Shown here piece after piece: positions 1-12,317 of a DNA stretch of 64,000 nucleotides. The notes beneath the pieces were generated by a model. The model was not told where the DNA came from. It ran no database searches and was given only the letters and a program-made list of their open reading frames with translations. The stretch is from Euglena gracilis. Its lineage: Eukaryota; Euglenida; Euglenophyceae; Euglenales. Position 1 is the first letter of the stretch. Each line of letters opens with the position of its first letter. Position numbers and translations under genes: made by a program. The DNA lies in contig CP154956.1 in assembly GCA_039621445.1 (NCBI GenBank), positions 17,960,221-18,024,220 of the forward strand, given 5' to 3'.

Positions 1-1060
1 ACTGACTGGGCGCTGGAACGCGTAGGAAAATGTGTGCGATGTCCACTACAAGAGCAGGGTCGAAATAGAAGAGCACCAGCCCCCTCTGGCGAAGCGAGCG
101 TCCAGAAAAAGAGCACCCGCTCTACAATTAGGGGGGGGATACAGCACGACCCACCCCAAAACCTGACACCCCCCCCCCCGGGTAGGAAGTGTTTCCGCCC
201 CGGGGTGGCCAATTTACCCGGGGGGGGCGGCCTTTCGCCGGGTGTGAAAGACGCCTGTTCTCATCCATTCACCCAGGGGAGTCCCGGGGGGGGGGGGGGG
301 CTGAATTTTGGGTGTTCAAGTTCAGGTTCAAAAAACAGATGCAACCCCATCGCTGTTCCCCGGGGGTTGGGCCACCCACCCCTCCCATCCAGCCCCAGCT
401 CCGTGGCTTTTCACCGAGAAAGAAGGCGGGAGTTTGAGGGACGCTGGAAAAGAAGGGGAGAGTAAGAGGCAGAAGAGATAAAAATGGCAAAAAAAAAAGC
501 GTGGAGAGAGCCGCTGTTGAAATGATTGACAAATGTAGCTGTTTCCTTCACAGAAAGGTGGTGGGAAAATAGGAGGAGACACTCTCCATTTTGCAAGGAG
601 GGCCATGCAGTCCGGATGCCTCCCTCCCTCCCAGGGAAACAGCCACCTGGTTGGCTGGCCAGTGCTGGGGGCTGACAACCTCCAGTGACGCCAAATCGGC
701 TGGTGCCAGGACAATTTCCGGGCGGCGCTCTCGCAGACTCTCAAACCTGACTCTTTCCGATGCACACAGCGCACTGACCAAGCCGGGGTCCCCAGAAACT
801 TTGACGACAATGGGCGGCTGCACAGAAAACTGTGCGATAGGGGCACAAGCCCGTGCATTCTGTGTGTGTTCCCTCTCTGTATGTTTTTGCAGGTACAAGG
901 AGTGGTTGGTTTGGCATACTAAAAAAATAAAATGCTGCGAATAGATGGGGAAAGCATCCGCACCTCCGTGTAGAACAGAAAAAAGTCTGTCATACCATAC
1001 CTGGATTCCCAATGGGGGCAGGGCTTTAAACCCGGGGTTCGAGGTTGCGGGAAATCAGAC
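1..1060. other. no recognisable gene
   Basis: Short frames on both strands only, with runs of C and G near 169-180, 221-228 and 287-300. No conserved domain, splice pattern or terminal repeat was recognised. Confidence 0.5.
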
Positions 1061-1244
1061 TGGGCACATGTTGCCCCCCTCCCTTCCGCCTGCGGCTTTG
1101 AGGCGTTGGCTGGGCGGTCACCAAAGCCCTCCCGGCGTTTGTAGTCGTCCTCATCGGCGCCGTCCTCCAGGTCGTCGGGGATGGACACAGTGTACAGGCG
1201 ATGCCAGGGCCGGGTGGCGCCTGGCGGGAGGTGCTCCAGCACCT
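1061..1244 (-). CDS. exon-like block, unidentified protein (about 55 codons)
   Basis: The minus strand reads an acidic, hydrophilic peptide containing LEHLPPGATRPWHRLYTV followed by IPDDLEDGADEDDYKRREG. Codons end almost always in G or C, unlike the flanking DNA. A pyrimidine-rich tract ending CTGCAG lies immediately upstream (about 1245-1262), which suits a splice acceptor. The 3' limit is not resolved; a GTGACC near 1117 or a GT near 1070 could be the donor. Similar GC3-rich blocks follow on the same strand at 4.6, 5.2, 6.9 and 8.2 kb, so this could be a downstream exon of one gene. No family was recognised. The call rests on codon bias and the acceptor-like context. Confidence 0.42.
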
Positions 1245-1299
1245 CTGCAGCACAGGGGAGGTGGGTCCGCCCAAAGGCCCAAAAAAAAATTAGGGCTGA

Positions 1300-4200
1300 C
1301 CACCTCCCAGGCGTGTTGGCGACCCTGGGGCACGCTTGGGGTCCTGCCAGCAGCTTTTACCATCGATGGCTTTTAATTCCCATCCAGCCTCCCAAAGGGC
1401 AGTTGGATGGTAACAGATTTTTTTCTGCTGTGGAGGGTCCATGATTGACTGGGATTGGGATACAATGATTCAAAAATGGACTGCCAAGCTCAAAATTTCG
1501 GTGTCAGAAAGCGAACCCCATGTAATTTGCTGATTAGCGGGCTTTTTTTGTGGTTTGCATTTTTCTGGACTCAGTTTGACACCAAGTCCGGATCAGTTCG
1601 CTGGTCCGTTTTAAGCGGCGCCATGCACTGGAATTGAATTGGCCACCAAGCTGAAATTCCGGGAGTGCCTTACCCCAGGGTTCGATATTTGGAGGGTGTC
1701 ACCTGCTTCGGTGCCCCCCTTGACCGTATGGAGGGGGGGGGTACGGTGCGCCACCTGCCAGGGGGGGGGGGTCCAGTCCGAACCCTGGGGAATTTACGGG
1801 ACCAACCCCCTCAATTGGCAATTTTTTTCCTTTTGTCGAGAATCTTTGGAAATTTGGCCAAATTTTGGCCAAAAGCTGCCCAAAATGACATTTTGGGTTG
1901 CTTTGGGGGGTGAAATTTTTCGGGCTGTGGCACTGTTTAGGTTGGGGTGCCCCCCACCCCCGTATCTGACGGAGGCTCCGGAGAGCCTTTGTGGAGCCTC
2001 CATGGCGCCTTAGGAAGCCGGCGTCACGGAGCTCAAAGTAACCTGATCTGAAAACCCAAACTTTTCCCAAAAAAAGAAACTCTTCACTCTTCCCTCGTCA
2101 TTAATGTGCCCCAACAAAACCCCACCTACCACGACCCAAGTCGCCCGATAAGGGTTGATACACATGAGGGTGACCTGAGTGAGGCGCAGAAAGCGCCTCA
2201 TCTGGGTCCCCCCACATTTTTAAGGTTTGTGGGGTGACTCGTGACACGCGCTGGGTTTCAACGAAGTTGGTTTCCTGGAGGAGTCTCCAGATAACCAGCT
2301 CCACAAAGGTTCAGGTAAGAGGCTCCGTGGAACCTCAGGCAGGGTATTTAATGAGCGGGGGGGGGGGTCGGAGTCCTCCCCCTGTGAAAAAAATTTCCGG
2401 AGCAAAGCACTGCAAAACTTTTGGGGGCCTTGAAAAAGACCCAAGAATTGTGTTTTTTGCGCACTTTTTTTGGAAATCGGCCAAAAACAGCACCAAAAAT
2501 TTCATCCTCCCTGGCGCGATGCGACGGAGAAATTATTTTTGCCGGGATCCTCACATTTCCCTGCTGGCCGAGGCCAAAATGTATCCGTGATTTTCCGTGA
2601 ATTCCTGTTTCCGGAAAAGGTCAAAAAACCACATTGCATTCTGCACTGGAGCCATATTTTGGGCGGTTATGGCAGCAGATTGTTTTTCACTATTATAGTC
2701 CTGGAGATCCACCAGGGGATATGCACCCCTGAGGCCTATGAGAGAGCAATCCAACTGAACGCATGCTACAACGTAGATCTTCCCTTGCATACCCACCAAA
2801 ATGTTTTTGACCGCGTGCCCAGAACTGTCAGTCCGTTCATCAATTCCTATCAACACCTGTGTAAAAATAAAAATAAAACGTACAGGAGGGGTAAAAAAAC
2901 AACAACAACCTCTTGTCCTTGAATTTTTTTGATTGCCCCTAAATGGGTTGCCAAAACCCTGTCAGCGGACCGAAATAGCGATTGACCCTTCTGGATACAG
3001 CCTGGGCTGAAAGGTGGAAAGTCATTTTCTGAATAAGCAAAAAACCCACACACCCTCAACTTGTGTGTATTTCTGGAGAGCACCTCTGATGCTTTCGTGG
3101 GTCCAATTTTGTGGCCGGGAGAATGGAGGAAAGCGGCCACCAAATCATCTGCACAAACAAAGCACATTCAAACAAGATACCGAACATTTTTTCCGAACCC
3201 TCTGCCTCATCCGTGAATTTCCGTGATGTTTCGTGATTTCAGTGAAAATGGCCTTCCGCCCATTTCCGTGATCCTCCGTGAATTTCCGTGAATTTCCTTT
3301 TCAGGAAATGTGAGGATCCCTGATTTTTGGTTCCGGGAGGTTCCCAGACCCCCCCCCCCCCACAGTCTGAAGGGGGTTCTGGCAGACACCATTGCTTACC
3401 GACCCGGGGGTCCACTTTCCACTTTCAAAAACCCAATCAGTCATTTATCAAAAAAAAATCACCCACTTCCCACCCCCTCGAGGGGGGTCGGTCACTTTGG
3501 TCACCTGGCCAAAAAAAATTGAAAATCGATGGCTTTTGGCAAAAAAAACCCCAAAAATTTTCCGTCGCCTTTGGCGCCGGGTGGCCACTTTCGGCCAATC
3601 CTGGCCGCTCCCACCCCCTGGGGGGTGGAGCCAAAAACCAGTCAGTCACTCTGAAAAACACCACATCTCAAGCAATGGTATCAAAAGTACCAGACCCACC
3701 CTCCGGGGGGAGGGGTGGTCTGACCCCCTGCAATACCAACACTCACTTAATACCCTGGCCTCAGGACACCAAACACTCAAAATCCAAATTTTCCGGGCCA
3801 ATCATTTGGGTCCCCCCGGAAATTTTCACCTCGCAAGTCAGTGAGGCAAGGTGAATGCCGGCCAATTTGACAAGGTGGTAACGTTATGGGGGTGGAGATA
3901 CTGTGCATTTGGATGAGATTGTTGGGCTTACTCCTTAAATTGCGGGGGGGCTGGGGCTAGAAATCTGGGTGTGAAAGCTGACCTTGAGCAGGACTGGGAA
4001 GCCAAAAAAAGAGCATTTCCAAAAAAATAAAGCACGCAGCGACACCATAAACCCCTAAAAACCCTCAAGAACAACATCTTTTTTGTTCAACTTTTGCGGC
4101 GGCGGCTGCAGCCGAAAATCGGGTCGGCTGCACCATCCCCCTCTCCCATCCCCGCACTGCAAACCTAAACCCCCCCCCCCCCACTTATAACCCCCCCCCA

Positions 4201-4590
4201 CCTATAAACCCCCCCCACCTATAAACCCCCCCCTCGGGCCGACCAACCAAACCGGGACCTATAACCCCCCTCCCTGGGGAAGAAAAATGAAAGCCGCCGG
4301 GGACGATTTTTTTTGGCCGCAGACCACCCAAAAACTGATTTTTTGGCAATTTTTTGAGACCGACCATCTTCAAAAATGCCATTTTTGTCCAAATTTGCCG
4401 AAAATTGCCAATTTCGGGGGTTTTGGGGGTCATTTTTTGGGGTCGGATTTTCACCAACAATTCCGGGACCTATAAACCCCCCCCACCTATAAACACCCCC
4501 CTTCGGCCGGCCAACCAAACCAGATCCTATAAACCCCGGGGGGTTTATAAGTGGGGGGGGTTTATACCGTATGTATGGTTGAGGGGGGGG
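1300..4590. other. repeat-rich non-coding stretch
   Basis: Holds a solo element end CAGGGTTCGATAT near 1677 (same end as the elements at 51.2 and 52.5 kb), poly-G tracts, repeated phrases of the CCGTGATTTCCGTGAAT type at 2585-2610 and 3210-3300, and CACCTATAAACCCCCCC repeats at 4185-4270 and 4470-4560. A frame around 2690-2860 is protein-like on both strands, so I do not call it. Confidence 0.4.
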
Positions 4591-4599
4591 GGACACTGT

Positions 4600-4718
4600 C
4601 AGGGACCATCTCCACGGTGGCCGCAGCCCTGAGCCCTTCTCCACCGTGGTGTCACTGAAGTCCTTGAGCGCCTCCAGCTTGGCTTTGGCGGCGGTGGCCA
4701 GGGCGGCGGAGGGCCGAG
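4600..4718 (-). CDS. exon-like block, unidentified protein (about 38 codons)
   Basis: After an acceptor-like GCGGCGCAG the minus strand reads an Ala/Lys-rich helix-forming peptide, SAALATAAKAKLEALKDF, then SDTTVEKGSG. Nearly every codon ends in G or C. The block lies between two other GC3-rich minus-strand blocks and may be an internal exon of the same gene. The 3' splice boundary is uncertain: a CAGTGTCC near 4596 is a possible donor, and a low-complexity C-run follows. No domain family was recognised. It could also be an isolated gene remnant. Confidence 0.4.
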
Positions 4719-5165
4719 CTGCGCCGCGTCAAATGTGGGTTTCGCGTTCTGGGGGCAGAGGGCATTCAACCGTGTCCTTCAACAGCCATCTGTCTGGTAA
4801 ATCCCCTCCCCCGTGTCATGATCAAAAATGGGATCGTTGGACAATAATGAAAAGGTGCGCCAAAACGCAAAAAGTCCTCCAAAAGGTGTCCTCTGATCTC
4901 TGATCACGGATGGGAATGATCAGTGGGCACATAATGATGTTCCTCGGAAGGTTTGCCAATTTAATTTCTTTTCATGACTGACCCGAGCCCGAAAAATGCA
5001 AGCTTCCAACCCCAAAAATACAAACCTGCCCATCAACCTTTTTTTGACCCCCCACGAACCCCCCACCACACGGGGAGGGCAGACGGACAACAGAGTTCTC
5101 CTGGCTATGGCAAGGGTGCAGTGTCAACGAAGGTTCCTTTCCGACACCCTTTGCTTTTTTTTTGA

Positions 5166-5280
5166 GTGAGAAGGGCGGCACATCCGCAGCCCTTCCCCGT
5201 CATCCTCCGGGTTGGTGTTCAGGAAGTACTCCAGGACCGGGGCCGGGCCAGTGCACAGCGGGGAACAGGTGGCAGAATGG
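5166..5280 (-). CDS. exon-like block, unidentified protein (about 30 codons)
   Basis: The minus strand encodes a short peptide containing APVLEYFLNTNPEDDGEGL with strong third-position G/C preference. The flanks are G-runs and repetitive DNA. I see no clear acceptor. A stop-free frame continues only briefly on each side, as expected for a small exon. It belongs with the other minus-strand blocks between 1 and 8.3 kb by strand and codon use. The function is unknown. Confidence 0.35.
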
Positions 5281-5289
5281 GTGGAGGGG

Positions 5290-6885
5290 GGGGGCAGGGC
5301 AGTACGGGAAGGCCTGGTGGTGGGGGGTCGACCCCCGCACCCACCACAGCATTTTCACAGGTTCTTTCAAACAAATCCGCCCGGCGCCTTCGGGAAAAAT
5401 TCCTGGGCCGAAAATTGGGTTTCCCGGAAATACGGGAGGAGGTGGTGGGTGGGGGAGGGGAGTGGTCGACCGCCCCCCCAACCCACCACCCTGGCTGTTT
5501 GGCCGATTCCTGTACTGCCCTGGGGGGGACCAACAGGAAAGTGGCACCTGCAAGCCTGACTTCCTGGGACTGACCCCCCCCCACTGGATGAATCCAGAAT
5601 GGCTCTGGGGTCTGGATCACAGGTGCAAAAAAAAAATGCCTCTTTTCCACAACAGGAAAAATGTGTTGACTGTCATCCAGTTTGACTGATATTTGATATC
5701 CCTGCGGTCGCTGACCCCCCCCCCTCCCCCGGGCTTGAAAAGCAAAAAATGCTGGGGATTGGTTTTGGTGTTTTTGTCCCCGTGTCTTTTTCATCAGCCC
5801 AGATTCCTCAATGATCTAAGATTTTTGTAGATTATAAATTAACGAAACATCAAAAATTGGAGATTGGGAAACGTGGAGAGGCAGATAGCAGTTGCAGTCC
5901 AAATCCAGGTGTTGGATGGATAACTTATATGTATGCATTGCGCTGGTCCCTCCCCAAACGTGCCTCCTGCTCTTTCGATCAGAATAAAAAGACACCCTGA
6001 TGAATTTTTTCCTGATGAATTTCGCAACCCCACACTGAGCAAACTCCTGGAAAAAAGGTAATAATTTGATAAATTGGAATCCCACAGACACAGAATCCAA
6101 AAGGCAGTATGCCCACCCCCATCCTGGAAAATGTCTCCAGGCAAAGTCAATGAGCACAGAAAGAGGAGAAGGTCGGGTCAGCGGGCTCAGGTAAATGGGT
6201 ATGGAGGGTAGAGGACAGTTTCCCGGGCAATCCAGGTCAGAGGGAAAATTTTCACATTTCGACCCCCGGCCGGTGACAAAAAAAAGCATCCAGAAAAGCA
6301 GTTTTTCACAAATTTGGAACCAGAAGCCTGAGAAATTGTTCAGAGTTTTTTACCACTGGAAATTGCTTTTGAAGCAAAAAAAAGCAAAATTTTTAAAAAA
6401 AGTTTCTCAGGACACAGGTCAGCGGGTGCAAGGGTAGGAGACAGGTCCCTATACAGGTACCCTAGATACCCTAGACAGGTACAGGTAGAGGACGATTCCC
6501 AGAGAGGACGGTTTCCCGGGGGCGTCAGAAGCCAAAGCACTTTTGTTTTGGTTTGGGAAAATTTTAGCTCCACAAAATGTGAGATTATAATCACTCCGGG
6601 TTTCAGGCCAGGGAGGTCCGGGGCCTCCCAGGGAACTAAAATGTTCTTTCCCAACAGAAAAGTCATGTCGAAGCACATACTTTATGCACATTTGTCAAAA
6701 AACCCATTTCACAGCACAATTCTCAGAAAATTAGGCCCTTGAAGCCCAAATTTTTGGTGTTTTGTGCTGCTTTGTTTTGTATTGTGTTTTGTTTGGCGGT
6801 TTGCCCAACACCAAAATGAGGCGGCGGCCGCTGCCGGCCGTTCCTTGCGCTGGGGTGGGCCAGCATGGCAGCGGCCCGGCCAGGG
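5290..6885. other. no recognisable gene
   Basis: Poly-G stretches at 5286-5340 and 5440-5470, then ordinary-looking sequence with short frames. A small degenerate repeat of the ACAGGTACCCTAG type lies at 6455-6485. Nothing else is supported. Confidence 0.4.
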
Positions 6886-7074
6886 TCAGGTACTTCTTGA
6901 AGTTGCCGAGGGGATGGAACGGTTCCGCAGCCTCCTGCAGGTCCAGCAGGTAGATGGGGAACTCATCCAGCTTCTCCTCCCACTCGGCCTTGCCCACCCA
7001 GAAGGCTGTGGCCTGGGCGTGGCGGTGGCCAGGACAGGGTTCAACATGAAGAACATGAACTGACCAGGCTTCAT
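6886..7074 (-). CDS. exon-like block(s), unidentified protein
   Basis: Two adjoining minus-strand frames look coding. The upstream frame (about 7074-7015) reads a hydrophobic peptide, GQFMFFMLNPVLATA. After a CCACAG the next frame (about 7010-6890) reads FWVGKAEWEEKLDEF then PIYLLDLQEAAEPFHPLG and NFKKYLTLAG. Both show strong G/C third-position bias. A very short intron, or a frameshift in a pseudogene, would explain the change of frame. The family was not recognised. The strand and bias match the blocks at 8.2, 5.2, 4.7 and 1.1 kb. Confidence 0.42.
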   Translation of the reverse strand: MKPGQFMFFMLNPVLATATPRPQPSGWARPSGRRSWMSSPSTCWTCRRLRNRSIPSATSRST

Positions 7075-7079
7075 CCAAA

Positions 7080-8140
7080 AACCCCCGGGGGGAAGGCGGG
7101 GTCCCCCACCAACCCAACCCTCTCAGTTGCAGTGAAAAGTTGGAACCCCCCTCAGTTGCAGTGAGGCCAGGCTCCGTGCCGGGTTATGGCTGGTGCTAAA
7201 ATCGCTTCTGGCCCAATGTGCTGTGCGGTGAGTGGCCAGGGACCCCAAACACCAGTGCTCCTTTTGTTGCTCCGACAGGCTGGTGAGCAACCCTTAACCC
7301 CGCCCCGGGTGGGTGGGTGGGTCTAGGGCCGGATCCCCCCGGAGTCCCAGTCCCAGGGTATGGGTTTCAGCGCAACGTGCCGCAGAATTTGGGGGGGGGG
7401 GGATGCCCTTAGACACCCTATTTCGGGGGGGGGGGGGGTCCAAAGAACCCCCTGCCCCCAAGGGAGTTTTTCCGAGTTAAAAGAAAGCCTGGTCCGGACC
7501 GGGGGGGGGGACAAGGGAAGGCCCCTCCCTGAACTTTTGAAACAGCCCGGACACCCTGGTAGGAGGGTGATATCAAACCCTGGGTTGGGGGAACCCAGGT
7601 GCCAGCAAACCGAACTTCAGACTTTCACCAACTAGGGATTCTGTTCGGTTCATGGCAAAGAACCCCATTTTGTTGCAGATTTTTCTGCTCCAGCGTGATT
7701 GAGTATTTTCTGGCTTTCTGTTGAAAGCATTGAAAAGTAGAAGTGGACTCACAAACAGAATTAGACGTCGATGGGACACGCCTTCCAGTCAATAAACACT
7801 GTGTTTTAATTGCACAAGGCAAAAAAAATGAAATCTTGAAATGGTGCACACCAGGCTTCTGGCAGTCAGGCTTGTGACCACCTCACCCACCCAGAGGTGG
7901 TTTTTTTTACCACCCCTCCCCCGCTCATCCAGGGGTCGGAACCCCACCCAAAACTCAGGCTGTCCGAAAGAATTTTCCAGCACTTTCCACCGGAACCCAC
8001 TCCAGACCTCCAAGGTGGAACCGGCCATAGACCCCCCAGGGGTAACTGAGTTGAAGAGAACTCTGGTTCACACATGATTTGCAGCCACCAACGTGTTGCA
8101 GGAACGAACCATTTTGACACCCGCCATTTAGACTGCAACT
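7080..8140. other. no recognisable gene
   Basis: G-runs at 7386-7438 and 7500-7510, and a short repeated phrase with CTCAGTTGCAGTGA at 7123-7165. No coding bias was noticed. Confidence 0.4.
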
Positions 8141-8149
8141 CGAACGGCC

Positions 8150-8315
8150 GACAGACCCAGGACGGAAAGAGGTCAGGGACGTTGCTGGTGGACAGCTGCA
8201 CCACCTGCAGGTCGCCGGTGAAGTCCACTGGGTCACTGTCCTCCTCCGACACGGGCTTGAGCACGATGTCCCCGAGCGGGTATTGGGAGCATGGGCTGCA
8301 TCTATGCTTTTGATG
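8150..8315 (-). CDS. exon-like block, unidentified protein (about 50 codons)
   Basis: The minus strand reads QYPLGDIVLKPVSEEDSDP followed by VDFTGDLQVVQLSTSNVP, with almost every codon ending in G or C. GCATAGATGCAG just upstream (about 8300) is acceptor-like, and TGG-GTCTGT near 8160 is a possible donor. This is the 5'-most of the GC3-rich minus-strand blocks in the first 8.4 kb. I cannot name the protein; the acidic loop and beta-rich pattern are not diagnostic. Confidence 0.42.
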
Positions 8316-8548
8316 TGGCAAATGGGTCGTTATGGGTGGTGTGTATACGGGAGTGTGTTTGCGTGTCTGTGCTCCATTGGAGGTGATGGGCAAAAACCCT
8401 TGAACCAAATCGCATACCAGCCAAACTGTCTTTTTGTGTAGGAGGGGTTGACGCCGGAATTGCTGGGTGAAAAGCCATAAATCAACACAGACACCAACTC
8501 CAAAGCTTCCAGTTTTCAAACGTTAACAAACCCAATACGAAGTGCACG

Positions 8549-8549
<1 letters not shown>

Positions 8550-8630
<81 letters not shown>

Positions 8631-8740
8631 CGCGCGTGTGTGTGCGCGCGCGTGTGTGTGCGCGCGCGTGTGTGTGTGCGTGCATGTGTGTATGTGTGCA
8701 CGCGTGCGTGCATATGTGTGCATGTGTGTGTTTGTGTGTG
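8550..8740. repeat. (GT)n / (GC)(GT) compound microsatellite
   Basis: About 190 bp of GT dinucleotides interrupted by GCGC blocks. The Cys-Val and His-Thr frames across it are artefacts of the repeat. Confidence 0.95.
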
Positions 8741-9052
8741 CTCACAGAGCCACTGGAAATATCGTCCCAAAATTTGGCTTTTTTCAGATGGGGTTCAGAT
8801 GGGGTTTCCCTTGACTCCCCTTTTCAAGTCATTTTTACAACAAAGAAAAAACCGACACACACAACAGACCACACACAACAGACCACACACAGGCCTGTGT
8901 GTGTGTGTGTGTGTCTGTGTGTGCTCACAGAGCCACTGGAAATATCGTCCCAAAATTTGGCTTTTTTCAGATGGGGTTCCCTTGACCACCAAAATGCCCA
9001 CTACATCCCCTTTTCATGTCATTTTTACAACAAAGAAAAAACCGACCAGCGA
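8730..9052. repeat. direct duplication of about 115 bp flanking a second (GT)n
   Basis: The phrase GTGCTCACAGAGCCACTGG and the following ~110 bp occur at about 8737-8857 and again at about 8918-9050, with a (GT)n tract at 8895-8922 between them. The second copy lacks one ATGGGGTTCAG unit. Confidence 0.85.
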
Positions 9053-9594
9053 ACATGTATGCGTTTGACCTCAATTTTTTGCAATCCAGTTTCCAAGGGC
9101 CCAGGCCCCCACTGCCAACCCATGAGAAAAAAATTGAGCCATGGCATGAAATCAAGGGGTCAAAAGGTGTTCAAAAAAAACACCCACCCATCGCCATGCC
9201 ACGCACCCACCCATGGGAGGGGGAAGTGGCCACACCAGTGTTTAAAAGATCGACTGGGGTTTGGCAAAAAAAAACTGACAAAATGCCACAGCAAGCCTCA
9301 TTTAGCACAGGTTTTAATTTGGCCAAGACAGCAATCAGACCAGGGTTCGATATACCAAGCCCCCCCCCATGTTGTATCTCCCCCTCCCGCTCCCAAAAAA
9401 TTTGGTGGCCCGAAGATTTTTTTCGGATCAGGAAATTATTAGAAAGGAATAAATATTAGATTCTCGGCACCATCGGCGGCCGGGAAAAAAAAAAGAATAA
9501 AAATGCCAATACCCCCTTTTAGGTTCCCCCCATGATGTGCACCACATAATGTAGCCCCCCCTGAAAATGTCTCAAAGGGGGGTCGCTGAGCTCT

Positions 9595-11277
9595 TCTCTC
9601 TTTAGAGTGAGAGCGAAGCTTACCACCGGGGAAAAGGGGGGGTAGAACCCCCCTCCCCCCGCCCTGGGTAGGTAATGAAAACCACGGAATTATCACCATG
9701 ACCCCCGGCTCCGTTCCCGGATTTATTTTTTCAGTCGCGAGCGACTGGATCCTGAGTTTCCGAATCACCTCTGTTTGACAACAACGTCCCGCCAGGCCCG
9801 AGTTATTCAGCCGCGAAGGGGTCCAAACTGGGTAGGATTGGCCCGCCCCCCCTCTTCCGACTCTGCCGCCGGGGTGAGATATTCGGTCAAAATATTGTTT
9901 TTTCGGAAATATCTCGAGAAAACGTACATTATTTCCGGAAGTGTGAGTCAGACCAAATGCATCCCTGGAGGCCCTCTATCGCCCCCCATTCACCATTTTG
10001 GCCGCCGACACGCCTGGCCCGTGTTCTGGCGCGCTTTTGTGGCCCAAAACGGCCATTTTGGGGTGAGTTTGGGGCCGTTTTTTGGTCAAAAAATTGATTT
10101 TTCAAAAATATCTCAACAATGAAGCAAATCAAAGAAAATGTCCGGAGAGCAAAAATGAAGCCCTTGGAATGTCCTACCGTGGTTTACGTTTCCCCCAACT
10201 CTTCGTGTAGCCCGAGTCACGGCCACTTTTGGCCCATTTCTGGGCCATTTTGGGCCGTTTTCGGGGTTTAAAAAAAATCAATGTTTCCCAAATAACTCGG
10301 AAATGTAAAATACAAAAATGAAGTAAAATCAAAGGAAATGTCCGGAGACCTAAATTGAAACCCTTAAAATGCCCTATCTAACGGTATTTTGATGTCCCGT
10401 AACTCCCCGCCTAGCCCGAGATATGGCCGATTTACGGCCCAAAACAGCGCGGCTGGCCTCCGACTCTGCCATTTTCGGCCAATGTAGGCCAAAAAAAGTT
10501 GAAAAAATTCAAAAAAAATTATCCAAAACCATGTTTTTCTGGCCTCCCAGTGCCGGAAAAACAGTTTTCGAGCTGAAAATGAACGGTTTTTGACCCCCCG
10601 GCTGCCCTTTTTTGGCCCGAAACCCATTTGTTTTGGGTCATTTCTGGGTCTAAAAAGTTCTGGGCCATGCTGGGCCGGCCGAGCTGGGCCGGTATGCCAG
10701 GTCTCCGGGCCGTGCCAGGGAATTTCTTAAGGACCTCCCCGGGGGGGGCAACCTCCGGCTGGCAAAAAGGCTGCTGGCTGGAAATGAGCTGCTGGATGGA
10801 CCCCCCCCCCCGGGGGATGGGGGGGAGGGGGGGGCCCGGGGCTGGAGGGGGCTGGGATGGGCTGGGTCGATGAAAACCAAAAATTTCCACACCATTTTCA
10901 CCATTTTCGACCTTTTGATGGATGGAGCTAGATCAAGGCTGGGGGGCTGTGAAGGAGCAAGCTGTGATGAGGGGGAAAAATGCAGGGATAGATGAGCTGG
11001 GAAGCCCAGTTGGCTGGCCAGCCTTTGGCCTTTGGCCGGCTGGCCCGGCCTCCGGCACGGTCTGGACCCGACTTTACTTCACTCGACCCCCCGGGGGAGG
11101 GGGGGGCTCCCAGCCCGAATTTGGGCTGCTGGCTGGATTTGACCTGCTGGCTGGCTGGACCCCCCCCGGGGGGATAGGGTACCCTCCGGCTTCAGAAATC
11201 CCCTGGCTGCCGCTGGCTGCCACACGCCCCAGACACCTGCTGCAGCATGGCACCATTGCACGCGTAAAGACCTCAGC
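9595..11277. repeat. R1 modular repeat, copy a
   Basis: Starts GCTGAGCTCTTC and ends with a CTCAGC that matches the start in inverted orientation. Downstream of the start it shares the sequence of 25.6 kb and 48.0 kb: AGAGCGAAGCTTACC, then AGTCGCGAGCGACTGGAT, then repeated modules of about 110 nt built on GAAGCCCTTGGAACGCCC and CCGCCTAGCCCGAGATA. One copy of the GGCCTCCC / AAACTGTTTT segment that is tandemly amplified at 26.4 kb lies at about 10530-10640. It is probably a non-autonomous mobile element; no coding domain was seen. Confidence 0.7.
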
Positions 11278-12317
11278 ACTGCTCAAAACCTGGTTGATGA
11301 GCTCTTATATAAGAGCGAAGCTCACCAGGGGAAAACCCCCCATTTTGACCCCCCCTCTGCCCCCCCCCCCTCTCGCGGCCACCTCAGGAGAACCAAGGTT
11401 TCCGGTACGAACCGACTCCGCTGAAGCAAGTTGCCTTGGAGAGAAATTGATCCTAATCTTGCGTCTGACCCGAGTTACGCCCATTTGAACGGGCCTGATT
11501 CCAAAAAAAAGGACCGTAAAACGGGGTGTCTCTGCCAGCAAGAAAACACGTATTTTTGAAATAGCTCCCAAGGATCGCCCAGTCGTCCAAAGGGCCCAAT
11601 AGAAGAAATCAAGTGCGCGAAACACCCTATCCAAACAGGACCGGGCTTGCCCAGTTACTCCACAACTGGCCAAATTTACGCTGGTGATCCGCAGCATCGT
11701 TTTCTTTTTTTGACGCGTTTTTCGGCCATTTTTGGCCCGTTTTGGCCAACAAAAACACAAATTTCCGAATTTCTCAAAAATAAAGCAAAACGGAAGGAAA
11801 GAAAATGTTTCAAACACCAAATGAAGCCCTTAGAACGCCCTATCTAACCGTATGATGGTTTTGCCATCACAAGCAAGGCCAAAGTAAGGGCTGATTGGGA
11901 ATCCGCAAATTCCCAGGAGGTGGTGGGTGGCTAAGCCCCCGGTTTGGGGGCAAATCCCCACGCCTTCCACATTCCCAGCACGGGCACACTGATCTAGTGT
12001 CCTGAATGTGGTGGGGGTGGGATTTCTGCCCCGACCCCTGGCACTGGGTGTGCTCTGAACCCTGAGTTCCGGCTGGAAGGGCTGCTGTAATGCCATTTTT
12101 GATGGTCTGTCCATGTTCGAACCGAACCCCCTGGGTGGGGTGGGGGCGAGCACGGTCAAAATCAAAATTCGGATTTTGGGGGGGGTTATCTAACGAATGA
12201 GGTTTGCAGCAGCTGCAGCCAAAAGAGGATTTTGGCTCATTTTTGGGTGGGTTGCTTTTGCCCCTTCGGCGGATGCGGTGTTTTTTTTTTCTTTCGAGTC
12301 AAGCATTGGGAGGGGGG

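Noticed and set aside
2551-2922. Protein-like frames around 2690-2860
   Set aside because: Both strands look equally plausible and neither shows the GC3 bias of the neighbouring exon-like blocks.
8552-9442. 296-codon plus-strand frame starting with Cys-Val repeats, and His-Thr frames on minus
   Set aside because: It is a direct reading of the (GT)n microsatellite and the duplication after it; no domain.
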